Assembly (NCBI RefSeq): GCF_031846385.1
Contig: NZ_JAVRHV010000001.1
Location: 1,054,001-1,118,000 of the forward strand
Length of the DNA: 64,000 bases
Source of the DNA: Urechidicola vernalis
Lineage (GTDB): Bacteria > Bacteroidota > Bacteroidia > Flavobacteriales > Flavobacteriaceae
Direction of reading: 5' to 3'
Part shown: positions 16,568 to 24,881 of the stretch, piece by piece
How positions within the stretch are numbered: the first letter of the stretch is position 1
Layout: each line of letters starts with the position of its first letter
Translations under genes and position numbers: made by a program
The notes under the pieces: model-generated
The model's database searches: none
Seen by the model: only the letters and a program-made list of their open reading frames with translations
What the model was told of the DNA's origin: nothing

Positions 16568-17065
16568 TTACTCTTCAGTTGCTTCTGGTTCAGAAGTTGT
16601 TGGTGCTTCTTCTACAGCTTCAACAGGTGCAGCAGTCGCTTCAACTTTTTTCGTTCTACCTCTACGAGTAGACTTTTTCTTCTTCTTACCATTCGGGTTG
16701 TACAATTCGTTGTAATCAACTAATTCTACCATTGCCATAGAAGCGTTATCTCCTTGACGGTTCCCTAATTTGATAATTCTTACATAACCACCTGGACGAT
16801 CCGCAACTTTTTGCGATACCTCCTTAAACAATTCAGTAACAGCAAACTTATTTCTTAAGTAACTAAATACAATTCTACGGTTGTGTGTAGTATCGTCTTT
16901 AGACTTTGTAATAAGTGGCTCTACATATTGACGTAAAGCTTTCGCTTTCGCTACAGTAGTGTTAATACGTTTGTGCTCAATAAGAGAACAAGCCATATTT
17001 GATAACATCGCCTTTCTGTGCGCTGTCTTTCTTCCTAAGTGATTGAATTTCTTTCCGTGTCTCAT
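16568..17065 (-). CDS. rplQ: 50S ribosomal protein L17
   Basis: The L17 domain starts MRHGKKFNHLGRKTAHRKAML and is complete by about residue 122. The protein is 165 residues, against about 127 in E. coli. The surplus is a C-terminal tail: a lysine/arginine block (GKKKKKSTRRGRTKK) followed by an Ala/Glu/Pro/Thr-rich acidic run. Such tails are common in Bacteroidetes L17. It is the last gene of the alpha operon, 62 bases after rpoA, and is followed by a strong terminator. Confidence 0.96.
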   Translation of the reverse strand: MRHGKKFNHLGRKTAHRKAMLSNMACSLIEHKRINTTVAKAKALRQYVEPLITKSKDDTTHNRRIVFSYLRNKFAVTELFKEVSQKVADRPGGYVRIIKLGNRQGDNASMAMVELVDYNELYNPNGKKKKKSTRRGRTKKVEATAAPVEAVEEAPTTSEPEATEE

Positions 17066-17127
17066 GACATTTACTTTTTACTTTCATCTTGCTTCAACCC
17101 AAATATTGGGGCGCAAAATATGAAAGG

Positions 17128-18120
17128 TTAATCTTTATCTAATTTATACTTGCTTAAATCCATACCGAAATTCAAACCTTTTACTGCAACTAACTCATCT
17201 AGTTCAGTTAAAGACTTTTTACCGAAGTTACGGAACTTCATTAAGTCATTTTTATTGAATGATACTAAGTCTCCTAATGTATCTACTTCTGCCGCTTTTA
17301 AACAGTTTAATGCTCTTACTGAAAGATCCATGTCAATTAACTTAGTTTTAAGCAATTGTCTCATATGTAACGATTCCTCGTCGTAAGTTTCAGTTTGTGC
17401 AATTTCATCAGCCTCTAAAGTAATACGCTCATCAGAGAATAACATAAAGTGGTGAATCAATATTTTTGCAGCTTCAGTTAATGCATCTTTCGGTGCAATT
17501 GAACCATCAGTAACGATATCAAATACTAATTTTTCATAATCCGTTTTTTGCTCTACACGGAAATTCTCTACAGCATACTTTACATTCTTTATTGGAGTGT
17601 AAGTAGAATCAGTAAAAATTGTTCCTAAAGCAACACCTGCCTTTTTGTTTTCCTCTGCAGGTACAAATCCTCTACCTTTTTCAATGGTAATTTCGAATTG
17701 TAAGTTTACAGAAGTTTCCATGTTACAGATAACTAAATCTGGATTTAACACTTGGAATCCTGAAATGTGCTTTTGTAAGTCTCCAGCAGTTAACTGACCT
17801 TGATCAGAAACAGAAACATTTACAGTTTCTCTATCTGTATCATCAATTTGCTTTTTAAAACGTACTTGTTTTAAGTTCAAAATAATCTCAGTTACGTCTT
17901 CTACGATTCCTTTGATTGTTGAGAACTCATGTTCAACTCCTTCAATACGAATTGAAGTAATTGCAAACCCTTCTAAAGATGAAAGTAAAACTCTTCTCAA
18001 AGCGTTACCAACCGTTAAACCAAATCCTGGTTCTAATGGTCTGAATTCAAATCTACCTTCAAACTCGGTAGAGTCGATCATTATTACTTTATCAGGTTTT
18101 TGAAAATTTAATATTGCCAT
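17128..18120 (-). CDS. rpoA: DNA-directed RNA polymerase alpha subunit
   Basis: A 330-residue subunit. The N-terminal assembly domain holds FEFRPLEPGFGLTVGNALRRVLLSS, the dimerisation and beta/beta-prime binding segment. The C-terminal domain (about 255-320) has LKAAEVDTLGDLVSFNKNDL and RNFGKKSLTELDEL, the helix-hairpin-helix that contacts upstream DNA and regulators. Length is standard. It lies 96 bases after rpsD, with a conspicuous hairpin between, and 62 before rplQ. Confidence 0.98.
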   Translation of the reverse strand: MAILNFQKPDKVIMIDSTEFEGRFEFRPLEPGFGLTVGNALRRVLLSSLEGFAITSIRIEGVEHEFSTIKGIVEDVTEIILNLKQVRFKKQIDDTDRETVNVSVSDQGQLTAGDLQKHISGFQVLNPDLVICNMETSVNLQFEITIEKGRGFVPAEENKKAGVALGTIFTDSTYTPIKNVKYAVENFRVEQKTDYEKLVFDIVTDGSIAPKDALTEAAKILIHHFMLFSDERITLEADEIAQTETYDEESLHMRQLLKTKLIDMDLSVRALNCLKAAEVDTLGDLVSFNKNDLMKFRNFGKKSLTELDELVAVKGLNFGMDLSKYKLDKD

Positions 18121-18154
18121 TTTATTCTTCTTTTTAATTGTTGTTTGCTTGCGC

Positions 18155-18186
18155 GGTTCATAAGTTTGAAGAAATACTTATGAACC
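18155..18186 (-). promoter_or_regulatory. Inter-cistronic hairpin between rpsD and rpoA
   Basis: A perfect 11-base stem, GGTTCATAAGT / ACTTATGAACC, with a 10-base loop. On the minus strand it is followed by GCGCAAGC, not a T-run, so it is not an ordinary terminator. Just upstream in the transcript is the palindrome TTTGGCCAAA. It is possibly an RNA-processing site or a regulatory structure. Confidence 0.5.
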
Positions 18187-18216
18187 CTTTGGCCAAACTT
18201 CAATATGATTAATTTA

Positions 18217-18822
18217 TTATTTAGAATACAATTCTACGATTAATTGTTCCTTGATGTTTTCAGGAATCTGTAATCTTTCTGGTGCCGTTACAAAAGTTCC
18301 TTGTAAAGTTTCACCATTCCAAGTTAACCACTCATAAACATTGCTATTATTAGCTAATGAATTTTCGATAGCCTCTAAAGATTTAGATTTTTCTCTTACT
18401 GCAATAACATCTCCTGCTCTTAATGAATAAGAAGGTACATTTACAATCTCTCCGTTCACAGTAATATGTCTGTGAGAAACTAATTGTCTTGCACCATTAC
18501 GTGTAGGAGCAATTCCTAAACGGAAAACAACGTTATCTAAACGAGACTCTGCCAATTGTAATAATACCTCACCGGTAATACCTCTACTTGCAGATGCTTT
18601 TTTAAATAAACCTCTAAATTGACGCTCTAATATACCATAAGTATATTTTGCTTTTTGCTTTTCTTGTAACTGTACAGCATACTCAGATTTTTTACCTCTT
18701 CGTTTGTTGTTACCGTGTTGTCCTGGAGGAAAATTTCTTTTCTCAAAAGACTTGTCCGCTCCGTAAATTGCTTCTCCGAATTTACGTGCGATTTTTGTAG
18801 TTGGTCCTGTATATCTTGCCAT
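18217..18822 (-). CDS. rpsD: 30S ribosomal protein S4
   Basis: A 201-residue primary 16S rRNA-binding protein. It begins MARYTGPTTKIARKFGEAI and carries the S4 RNA-binding domain with LDNVVFRLGIAPTRNGARQLVSHRHITVNG. There is no cysteine zinc motif at the N-terminus, so it is the zinc-free type. In E. coli S4 also represses its own operon; a hairpin just past this gene could be relevant. It lies 81 bases after rpsK. Confidence 0.97.
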   Translation of the reverse strand: MARYTGPTTKIARKFGEAIYGADKSFEKRNFPPGQHGNNKRRGKKSEYAVQLQEKQKAKYTYGILERQFRGLFKKASASRGITGEVLLQLAESRLDNVVFRLGIAPTRNGARQLVSHRHITVNGEIVNVPSYSLRAGDVIAVREKSKSLEAIENSLANNSNVYEWLTWNGETLQGTFVTAPERLQIPENIKEQLIVELYSK

Positions 18823-18903
18823 TTCTTTGTGTATTAATAGGGATTATGAATTAAGGCTTAAACTCCTTCGATAATCTTGTTCCTATTGTTAGAATTAATT
18901 TAA

Positions 18904-19284
18904 TTATACTCTTCTTCTTTTTGGAGGACGACATCCATTATGTGGCATTGGTGTAACATCAATAATTTCTGTTACTTCAATTCCATTGTTATGAAGTGTT
19001 CTCATTGCGTTCTCTCTTCCGTTTCCTGGTCCTTTAACATAAGCTTTCACTTTTCTTAAACCAGCTTCGTGAGCAACAGCTGCACAATCTTCAGCAGCAG
19101 TTTGAGCAGCATATGGAGTGTTCTTTTTAGAACCTCTAAAGCCCATTTTACCAGCTGATGACCATGAAATTACATCACCTCTTTTGTTTGTTAATGAGAT
19201 AATGATATTGTTAAATGAAGCAGTAATGTGTGCTTCACCAACTGCTTCAACAACAACTTTACGTTTTTTACTTGTCTTTGCCAT
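18904..19284 (-). CDS. rpsK: 30S ribosomal protein S11
   Basis: A 126-residue platform protein of the small subunit. The family segments ITASFNNIIISLTNKRGDVISWSS and the C-terminal TPMPHNGCRPPKRRRV are intact, and the length is normal. It lies 106 bases after rpsM, a larger gap than in most of the cluster, with no clear promoter. Confidence 0.97.
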   Translation of the reverse strand: MAKTSKKRKVVVEAVGEAHITASFNNIIISLTNKRGDVISWSSAGKMGFRGSKKNTPYAAQTAAEDCAAVAHEAGLRKVKAYVKGPGNGRENAMRTLHNNGIEVTEIIDVTPMPHNGCRPPKRRRV

Positions 19285-19390
19285 ATTTTATAGTTTTTAG
19301 TTGTTAGCTATAGTTGCTAGAATCCTAAACATTTCTATTTCAAACAGATTCATCTAACTTCTAATTTCTAATGACTAACGCCTTTATTTA

Positions 19391-19765
19391 TTATTTAGTT
19401 GCTTTCTTTTTGTTTGCTACTGTCTTACGCTTACCTTTTCTAGTTCTAGAGTTGTTTTTAGTTCTCTGACCTCTTAATGGTAAACCTGTTCTGTGACGAA
19501 TACCTCTGTAACATCCAATATCCATCAAACGTTTGATGTTCAATTGCGTTTCAGAACGTAATTCACCTTCAATAGTAAACGTTCCAACTTGCTCACGAAT
19601 GGCTGCAATTTCTGCATCGTTCCAATCTTGAACTTTTTTACTTTCGTCAACTTTTGCAGCCTCCAAGATCTCTTGGGCTCTGCTTCTTCCTATTCCAAAA
19701 ATGTAAGTTAATGCAATAACTCCTCTTTTATTTTTAGGAATATCAATACCTGCTATTCTTGCCAT
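19391..19765 (-). CDS. rpsM: 30S ribosomal protein S13
   Basis: A 124-residue head protein of the small subunit that contacts tRNA and the B1 bridges. MARIAGIDIPKNKRGVIALTYIFGIG and the C-terminal RHRTGLPLRGQRTKNNSRTRKG are diagnostic. It starts 2 bases after the rpmJ stop and is the first gene of the alpha group. Confidence 0.97.
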   Translation of the reverse strand: MARIAGIDIPKNKRGVIALTYIFGIGRSRAQEILEAAKVDESKKVQDWNDAEIAAIREQVGTFTIEGELRSETQLNIKRLMDIGCYRGIRHRTGLPLRGQRTKNNSRTRKGKRKTVANKKKATK

Positions 19766-19767
19766 AA

Positions 19768-19884
19768 TTACCCTTGTCTTTGTTTAAATCTAGGATTCTT
19801 TTTGTTGATTACATATAATCTGCCTTTTCTACGCACAATCTTGCACTCGGCACTTCTTTTTTTAATTGATGCTCTAACTTTCAT
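19768..19884 (-). CDS. rpmJ: 50S ribosomal protein L36 (zinc-free type)
   Basis: A 38-residue frame from the ATG at 19884. It starts MKVRASIKKRSAECKIVRRK and ends NPRFKQRQG, a clear L36. The zinc-binding CxxC...C...H set is broken: only one Cys remains (Cys14), the first position is occupied by other residues, and the usual late Cys and His are missing. This is therefore a 'C-minus' L36, which does not need zinc. It lies between infA (10 bases) and rpsM (2 bases), the conserved position. Confidence 0.95.
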   Translation of the reverse strand: MKVRASIKKRSAECKIVRRKGRLYVINKKNPRFKQRQG

Positions 19885-19894
19885 CGTTTATTTT

Positions 19895-20110
19895 TTAATA
19901 TCTATAAGTAATTCTTGCCTTTGTTAAATCATAAGGACTCATTTCTAATTTCACTTTATCCCCTGGTAACAATTTAATATAATGCATACGCATTTTACCA
20001 GAAATATGTGCCGTTACTATGTGCCCGTTTTCAAGTTCTACACGAAACATTGCATTAGACAATGCTTCTGTTATAGTTCCGTCTTGTTCAATTGCTGATT
20101 GCTTGGCCAT
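19895..20110 (-). CDS. infA: Translation initiation factor IF-1
   Basis: A 71-residue OB-fold protein that binds the ribosomal A site during initiation. It has QDGTITEALSNAMFRVELENGH and HISGKMRMHYIKLLPGDKVKLEMSPYDLTKARITYRY, both family signatures. Its ATG overlaps the secY stop by one base (TAATG), so the two are probably translationally coupled. Confidence 0.97.
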   Translation of the reverse strand: MAKQSAIEQDGTITEALSNAMFRVELENGHIVTAHISGKMRMHYIKLLPGDKVKLEMSPYDLTKARITYRY

Positions 20111-21465
20111 TATGCTACTGATTTTCTTTTAGTTCCTGTTTTCATTAAACCATCATAATGACGATTTAATAAATGTGAATTTATCTGCTGAATTGTATCA
20201 ATAGCTACTCCAACCATAATTAATAATGAGGTACCACCATAGAACATTGACCATGACTGTTGTACTCCAAATTTAATTACAAAGGCAGGTAATATTGCTA
20301 GCAATGCTAAGAATATAGATCCTGGGAATGTTATTAAAGATAAAATTCTATCTAAATAATTATCAGTTTCTTTTCCTGGTCTAATTCCAGGAATAAATCC
20401 TCCACTTCTTTTAATAGAAGCCGCCATCTCGTTCGTAGGAACTGTAATAGCAGTATAGAAGAAACTAAAAATGATAATTAAAGTTGCAAATAATACATTG
20501 TATCCAACTCCAGAAAAATCTGCAAACATTGCTGCTACGCTTTTTACACCTTCCGATGTAAAATCAGCCGTAACTAAAGCCGAAGGAACAAACATAATTG
20601 CTTGTGCAAAAATAATAGGCATTACACCTGCTGCGTTCAACTTTAAAGGAATGTATTGTCTACTTCCTGCAACATCTGTTACTGTACCTGCTACTGTTTT
20701 ACGAGCATACTGCAAAGCAACTTTTCTGATTGCTGTAACTAAATAAACACATGCTAAAATTACTGCAAACCAAACAATGATTTCAATTAAGATCATCATA
20801 ATTCCACCAGCACCACCATTCGTAGTTTTAGACGCAAACTCTTGCGCAAATGCACTAGGGAATCCTGCAATAATACCAATCATAATTAACAATGAGATTC
20901 CGTTTCCGATTCCTTTATCAGTAATCTTTTCACCTAACCACATTGCAAAGATAGATCCAGTTGTTAATAATACTAAAGAAGTTATCCAAAATAAGGTATT
21001 TCCTTGACCCATTATAAATGCCTCTGCAGGAATACCTAAAGAAGGTAAACTAGCAATATAAGCAGGTCCTTGAACCAACGTAATACCAATAGTTAACCAA
21101 CGTGTTATTTGAGTAATCTTTTTATTACCACTTTCTCCGTCTTTCTTTAATTTCTGCAAATAAGGAATTGCAATACCCATTAACTGAACAACAATAGATG
21201 CCGAGATATAAGGCATTACTCCTAATGCCATTACCGATGCTCTAGAAAATCCACCACCAGTAAACATATTAATCATATCAAGGATTCCACCGGCTCCACC
21301 AGAATTGCTATTCAAAGAATCAGCAATAACACTACCATCTAAACCAGGTAGTGTTACTTGTGCTGCAAATCGGTAGATCACCATGAAACTAAGTGTAATA
21401 AGAATCTTATTTCTTAATTCCTCGATTGACCAAATGTTTTTAACTGTTTCTATAAATTTCTTCAT
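20110..21465 (-). CDS. secY: Preprotein translocase subunit SecY
   Basis: A 451-residue inner-membrane channel protein with about ten transmembrane segments. It forms the SecYEG pore for export of the many signal-peptide proteins in this window. FMVIYRFAAQVTLPGLDG is the first membrane region, GVMPYISASIVVQLM and GIGNGISLLIMIGIIAG are conserved, and RSGGFIPGIRPGKETDNYLD lies in the large cytoplasmic loop. It sits between rplO and infA as usual in Bacteroidetes, without adk or map beside it. Confidence 0.97.
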   Translation of the reverse strand: MKKFIETVKNIWSIEELRNKILITLSFMVIYRFAAQVTLPGLDGSVIADSLNSNSGGAGGILDMINMFTGGGFSRASVMALGVMPYISASIVVQLMGIAIPYLQKLKKDGESGNKKITQITRWLTIGITLVQGPAYIASLPSLGIPAEAFIMGQGNTLFWITSLVLLTTGSIFAMWLGEKITDKGIGNGISLLIMIGIIAGFPSAFAQEFASKTTNGGAGGIMMILIEIIVWFAVILACVYLVTAIRKVALQYARKTVAGTVTDVAGSRQYIPLKLNAAGVMPIIFAQAIMFVPSALVTADFTSEGVKSVAAMFADFSGVGYNVLFATLIIIFSFFYTAITVPTNEMAASIKRSGGFIPGIRPGKETDNYLDRILSLITFPGSIFLALLAILPAFVIKFGVQQSWSMFYGGTSLLIMVGVAIDTIQQINSHLLNRHYDGLMKTGTKRKSVA

Positions 21466-21476
21466 CTATATAACTA

Positions 21477-21929
21477 TTATAAAGTTGCTGCTTCACCTCC
21501 AGCCGCTTCGATAGCCGCTTTTGCAGTTGCAGTAAATTTATGTACTGTTACGTTCAATTTCGCTTTTAACTCTCCTCTTCCTAAAATCTTCACTAGATCA
21601 TTTCTACGAGCTAAACGATTTTCTACTAATACATCCATTGTTACCGTATCAGTAATTTTACCATTTTCAACAAGTTCCTGTAACTTATCAAGGTTTACTC
21701 CAACATACTCTTTACGATTAATGTTAGTAAAACCAAACTTAGGTACACGCTTTTGTAAAGGCATTTGTCCACCCTCGAATCCTATTTTTCTAGAATATCC
21801 AGAACGCGACTTTGCTCCTTTATGACCTCTTGTTGCAGTTCCACCTTTACCAGAACCTTGTCCTCTACCAACTCTTTTCGCTGCTCCTTTTACAGAACCC
21901 GCTGCTGGTTTTAAGTTATTTAATGCCAT
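21477..21929 (-). CDS. rplO: 50S ribosomal protein L15
   Basis: A 150-residue large-subunit protein. The Gly/Lys/Arg-rich N-terminal extension RVGRGQGSGKGGTATRGHKG and the GFEGGQMPLQKRVPKFGF segment identify it. It lies 15 bases after rpmD and 11 bases before secY. Confidence 0.97.
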   Translation of the reverse strand: MALNNLKPAAGSVKGAAKRVGRGQGSGKGGTATRGHKGAKSRSGYSRKIGFEGGQMPLQKRVPKFGFTNINRKEYVGVNLDKLQELVENGKITDTVTMDVLVENRLARRNDLVKILGRGELKAKLNVTVHKFTATAKAAIEAAGGEAATL

Positions 21930-21944
21930 AACTGTTTATATCTG

Positions 21945-22127
21945 TTATTTAACTTCCTCAACGGAAATTAAGTGTTTAACTGTATTTACCATTCCAAGGA
22001 TTGCTGGCGTAGCTTCATGCTCTACAACCTGATCAATCTTACGTAAGCCTAATGCTTCTAACGTTCTCTTTTGGTTCTGAGGACGTCTTATCTTACTTTT
22101 TACTTGTGTAACTCTAATTTTTGCCAT
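21945..22127 (-). CDS. rpmD: 50S ribosomal protein L30
   Basis: A 60-residue large-subunit protein. IRVTQVKSKIRRPQNQKRTLEALGLRKI is the whole-family signature segment. Position between rpsE and rplO is the conserved one. Confidence 0.96.
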   Translation of the reverse strand: MAKIRVTQVKSKIRRPQNQKRTLEALGLRKIDQVVEHEATPAILGMVNTVKHLISVEEVK

Positions 22128-22139
22128 CGTCTAATTGAT

Positions 22140-22664
22140 TTATCCTTTAAACACTTTTTCTAAAGAAATACCTCTAGCCTTCGCAACATCAACTGCACTA
22201 CGCAATTGCAATAAAGCATCAAAAGTTGCTTTTACTACGTTGTGAGGGTTAGAAGAACCAATAGATTTTGATAATACATCATGTACACCAACTGATTCTA
22301 ATACCGCACGTACTGCTCCACCGGCAATAACTCCCGTACCGTGAGATGCTGGCTTTAAGAATACTCTTGCTCCACCAAATTTACCTTTTTGTTCGTGTGG
22401 TAATGTTTGGTTTATAATTGGAATTCTTACCAAGTTTTTCTTAGCGTCTTCAATTGCTTTTGCAATAGCAGATGCTACATCTTTAGATTTTCCTAATCCA
22501 TGTCCAACTACACCGTTACCGTCACCAACAACAACAATAGCAGAAAAGCCAAATGCTCTACCTCCTTTTGTTACTTTAGTAACACGTTGTACTCCAACTA
22601 AATGATCTTGTAGTTCTAAACCACTAGGTTTAACTCTTTCTACGTTTTTATATGAACTGCTCAT
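22140..22664 (-). CDS. rpsE: 30S ribosomal protein S5
   Basis: A 174-residue protein involved in decoding accuracy and mRNA helicase function. The double-stranded-RNA-binding N-domain has VTKVTKGGRAFGFSAIVVVGDG, and the C-domain has GGAVRAVLESVGVHDVLSKS. It lies 7 bases after rplR. Confidence 0.97.
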   Translation of the reverse strand: MSSSYKNVERVKPSGLELQDHLVGVQRVTKVTKGGRAFGFSAIVVVGDGNGVVGHGLGKSKDVASAIAKAIEDAKKNLVRIPIINQTLPHEQKGKFGGARVFLKPASHGTGVIAGGAVRAVLESVGVHDVLSKSIGSSNPHNVVKATFDALLQLRSAVDVAKARGISLEKVFKG

Positions 22665-22671
22665 AATCTAA

Positions 22672-23022
22672 TTAAAATTTTAAACCTGCTTCTCTTGCAG
22701 CTTCTGCTAGAGTCTTAACTCTACCGTGATACAAATAACCATTTCTATCAAAAGCACAAGTTTCGATTCCTGCTTTCGATGCAGCGTCAGCGATTGCTTT
22801 ACCAGTTGCTGCTGCTACTTCGTTCTTAGAACCTGAAGCAATTGCTTTATCTCTTGATGATACAGATGCTAAAGTAGTACCCGCAACATCATCTATTAAC
22901 TGAGCATAAATCTCTTTGTTACTTCTAAAAACTGATAATCTTGGTTTAGATGCAGTTCCAGAAACAACTTTTCTGATTCTATACTTAATTCTTTGTCTTC
23001 TTTCTAGCTTTGATAATGCCAT
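22672..23022 (-). CDS. rplR: 50S ribosomal protein L18
   Basis: A 116-residue 5S rRNA-binding protein. RLSVFRSNKEIYAQLIDD and the C-terminal CAFDRNGYLYHGRVKTLAEA followed by AREAGLKF are diagnostic. It lies 12 bases after rplF. Confidence 0.97.
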   Translation of the reverse strand: MALSKLERRQRIKYRIRKVVSGTASKPRLSVFRSNKEIYAQLIDDVAGTTLASVSSRDKAIASGSKNEVAAATGKAIADAASKAGIETCAFDRNGYLYHGRVKTLAEAAREAGLKF

Positions 23023-23034
23023 AATTTCTATAAA

Positions 23035-23577
23035 TTATGCAGTTTTACCTGCTTTTCTTCTAATTTCTTCACCAACAAATTTAACTCCTTTTCCTTTGTA
23101 TGGCTCTGGCGTACGGAAAGAACGAATCTTTGCAGCCACTTGACCAACTAATTGTTTGTCATGAGAAGTTAATTTAACGATAGGGTTCTTTCCCTTTTCT
23201 GACACTGTCTCTACTTTTACCTCTGGAGCAATATTTAAAACAATATTGTGAGAGAATCCTAAAGCTAAATCCAGTTTTTGACCTTGATTTGATGCTCTAT
23301 AACCTACTCCGACTAATTCTAATTCTTTAGACCAACCTGTGGTAACTCCTTGAATCATATTATTGATTAAAGCTCTATATAAACCATGTTTTGCTTTATG
23401 GTCTTTACTATCTGAAGGGCGCTCTACAGAAACAACTCCTTCTTCAACTTTAACAGATACTTCTTTTATCTCTTGAGATAACTCTCCTAATTTTCCTTTT
23501 ACAGTAACAATGTTGTTGTTTACTTCAATTGTTACACCATCAGGAAGTGCGATTGGATTATTTCCTATTCTTGACAT
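23035..23577 (-). CDS. rplF: 50S ribosomal protein L6
   Basis: A 180-residue protein near the factor-binding site. MSRIGNNPIALPDGVTIEV and the C-terminal EPYKGKGVKFVGEEIRRKAGKTA are standard L6 termini. It lies 12 bases after rpsH. Confidence 0.97.
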   Translation of the reverse strand: MSRIGNNPIALPDGVTIEVNNNIVTVKGKLGELSQEIKEVSVKVEEGVVSVERPSDSKDHKAKHGLYRALINNMIQGVTTGWSKELELVGVGYRASNQGQKLDLALGFSHNIVLNIAPEVKVETVSEKGKNPIVKLTSHDKQLVGQVAAKIRSFRTPEPYKGKGVKFVGEEIRRKAGKTA

Positions 23578-23589
23578 CTTTCCTAATTT

Positions 23590-23988
23590 TTAATAAACGT
23601 AACATAAAACTTCACCACCAACGTTATCTTGAACTGCTTGCTTGTTTGTCATTACTCCATTTGAAGTAGAAACAATAGCAATACCTAGTCCATTTAAAAC
23701 TCTTGGCATTTCTTTAGCCCCAGCATACTGACGTAAACCTGGTGTACTAACTCTTTCGATATTCTTAATTACCGATTCTTTTGTTTGACGGTCATATTTT
23801 AAGGCAATCTTGATACTTCCTTGTACAGAATTATCTTCGAATTTGTAACTTAAAATATACCCTTGATCAAACAAAATTTTTGTGATTTCTTTCTTCACAT
23901 TTGAAGAAGGAATCTCAACAACTCTGTGTCCTGCTGCTACAGCATTTCTAACTCTTGTTAGATAATCTGCAATTGGATCTGTATACAT
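23590..23988 (-). CDS. rpsH: 30S ribosomal protein S8
   Basis: A 132-residue primary 16S rRNA-binding protein. DPIADYLTRVRNA at the N-terminus and GLGIAIVSTSNGVMTNKQA near the C-terminus are diagnostic. S8 represses the spc operon in E. coli by binding mRNA. Here the 68-base gap to rpsN holds a hairpin and is the only large gap of the spc section. Confidence 0.97.
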   Translation of the reverse strand: MYTDPIADYLTRVRNAVAAGHRVVEIPSSNVKKEITKILFDQGYILSYKFEDNSVQGSIKIALKYDRQTKESVIKNIERVSTPGLRQYAGAKEMPRVLNGLGIAIVSTSNGVMTNKQAVQDNVGGEVLCYVY

Positions 23989-24002
23989 ATATATTAATTT
24001 GC

Positions 24003-24039
24003 GGTTCAGGTTTTTGGCACTATTGCCAAACTACGAACC
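24003..24039 (-). promoter_or_regulatory. Inter-cistronic hairpin upstream of rpsH
   Basis: On the minus strand, GGTTC pairs with GAACC outside and TTTGGC with GCCAAA inside, separated by an unpaired internal loop and capped by AATAGT. It ends 15 bases before the rpsH start. There is no T-run. The sequences AGTTTGGC and TGAACCGC also occur in the rpsD-rpoA gap. Confidence 0.5.
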
Positions 24040-24056
24040 AATTTATAATTCTAATT

Positions 24057-24326
24057 TTACCAAGAAGCTTTTCTAACTCCTGGTATCAAACCTTGGTTTG
24101 CCATTTTACGGAATGTCACACGTGAAATTCCGAACTGACGCATATAACCTTTTGGTCTTCCCGTTAATTTACAACGATTATGCATACGTATTGGTGATGC
24201 ATTTTTTGGTAACTTTTGTAATGCTTCGTAATCTCCAGCTTCTTTTAAAGCCTTTCTTTTCTCAGCATATTTTGCTACTGTTTTCGCTCTTTTAACCTCA
24301 CGGGCTTTCATTGATTCTTTAGCCAT
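24057..24326 (-). CDS. rpsN: 30S ribosomal protein S14 (zinc-free long form)
   Basis: An 89-residue protein of the small-subunit head. It ends MRQFGISRVTFRKMANQGLIPGVRKASW, the standard C-terminus. It lacks the CxxC-x(n)-CxxC zinc ribbon of the short 61-residue form. It lies 1 base after rplE. Confidence 0.97.
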   Translation of the reverse strand: MAKESMKAREVKRAKTVAKYAEKRKALKEAGDYEALQKLPKNASPIRMHNRCKLTGRPKGYMRQFGISRVTFRKMANQGLIPGVRKASW

Positions 24327-24327
24327 C

Positions 24328-24879
24328 TTAGTTCTTTTTAAAAGGTAAACCTAGTTCGTGTAATAATGATTTCGCTTCCTTATCAGTAGGAGCAGATGTT
24401 ACAAATGTAATATCCATACCACCAATTTTGTTTACTTTATCAATATCAATTTCTGGGAAAATGATTTGCTCAGTAATACCTAAATTGTAGTTACCTCTAC
24501 CGTCAAAACCAGTTGCTTTGATTCCGTTGAAATCACGTACACGTGGCAATGATGCAGTTACTAATCTATCTAAAAACTCATACATTTTCTCACCTCTCAA
24601 CGTAACTTTCACACCAATTGGCATTCCTTTACGTAATTTAAAGGTAGCAACGTCTTTTTTAGACATTGTAGATATTGCTTTTTGACCAGTGATTTTCATC
24701 AACTCTTCTAAAGCGTGATCTATTAATTTCTTATCAGCTACAGCAGCACCTACTCCTTTACTAACTACAATTTTTTGTAATTTAGGAACTTGCATTACAT
24801 TTTTGTAACCGAATTCTTCAGTAAGAGCAGAAACTATTCTACTCTTATATTCTTCTTTAAGTCTTGGTGTATATGCCAT
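24328..24879 (-). CDS. rplE: 50S ribosomal protein L5
   Basis: A 183-residue 5S rRNA-binding protein. VPKLQKIVVSKGVGAAV, RLVTASLPRVRDFNGI and GNYNLGITEQIIFPEID are the conserved blocks. It lies 2 bases after rplX. Confidence 0.97.
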   Translation of the reverse strand: MAYTPRLKEEYKSRIVSALTEEFGYKNVMQVPKLQKIVVSKGVGAAVADKKLIDHALEELMKITGQKAISTMSKKDVATFKLRKGMPIGVKVTLRGEKMYEFLDRLVTASLPRVRDFNGIKATGFDGRGNYNLGITEQIIFPEIDIDKVNKIGGMDITFVTSAPTDKEAKSLLHELGLPFKKN

Positions 24880-24881
24880 AA

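Noticed and set aside
19285..19390. Possible promoter or repeat in the 106-base rpsM-rpsK gap (runs such as TTAGTCATTAGAAATTAGAAG)
   Set aside because: No TAnnTTTG box and no stable stem. It is low-complexity AT sequence without a clear function.
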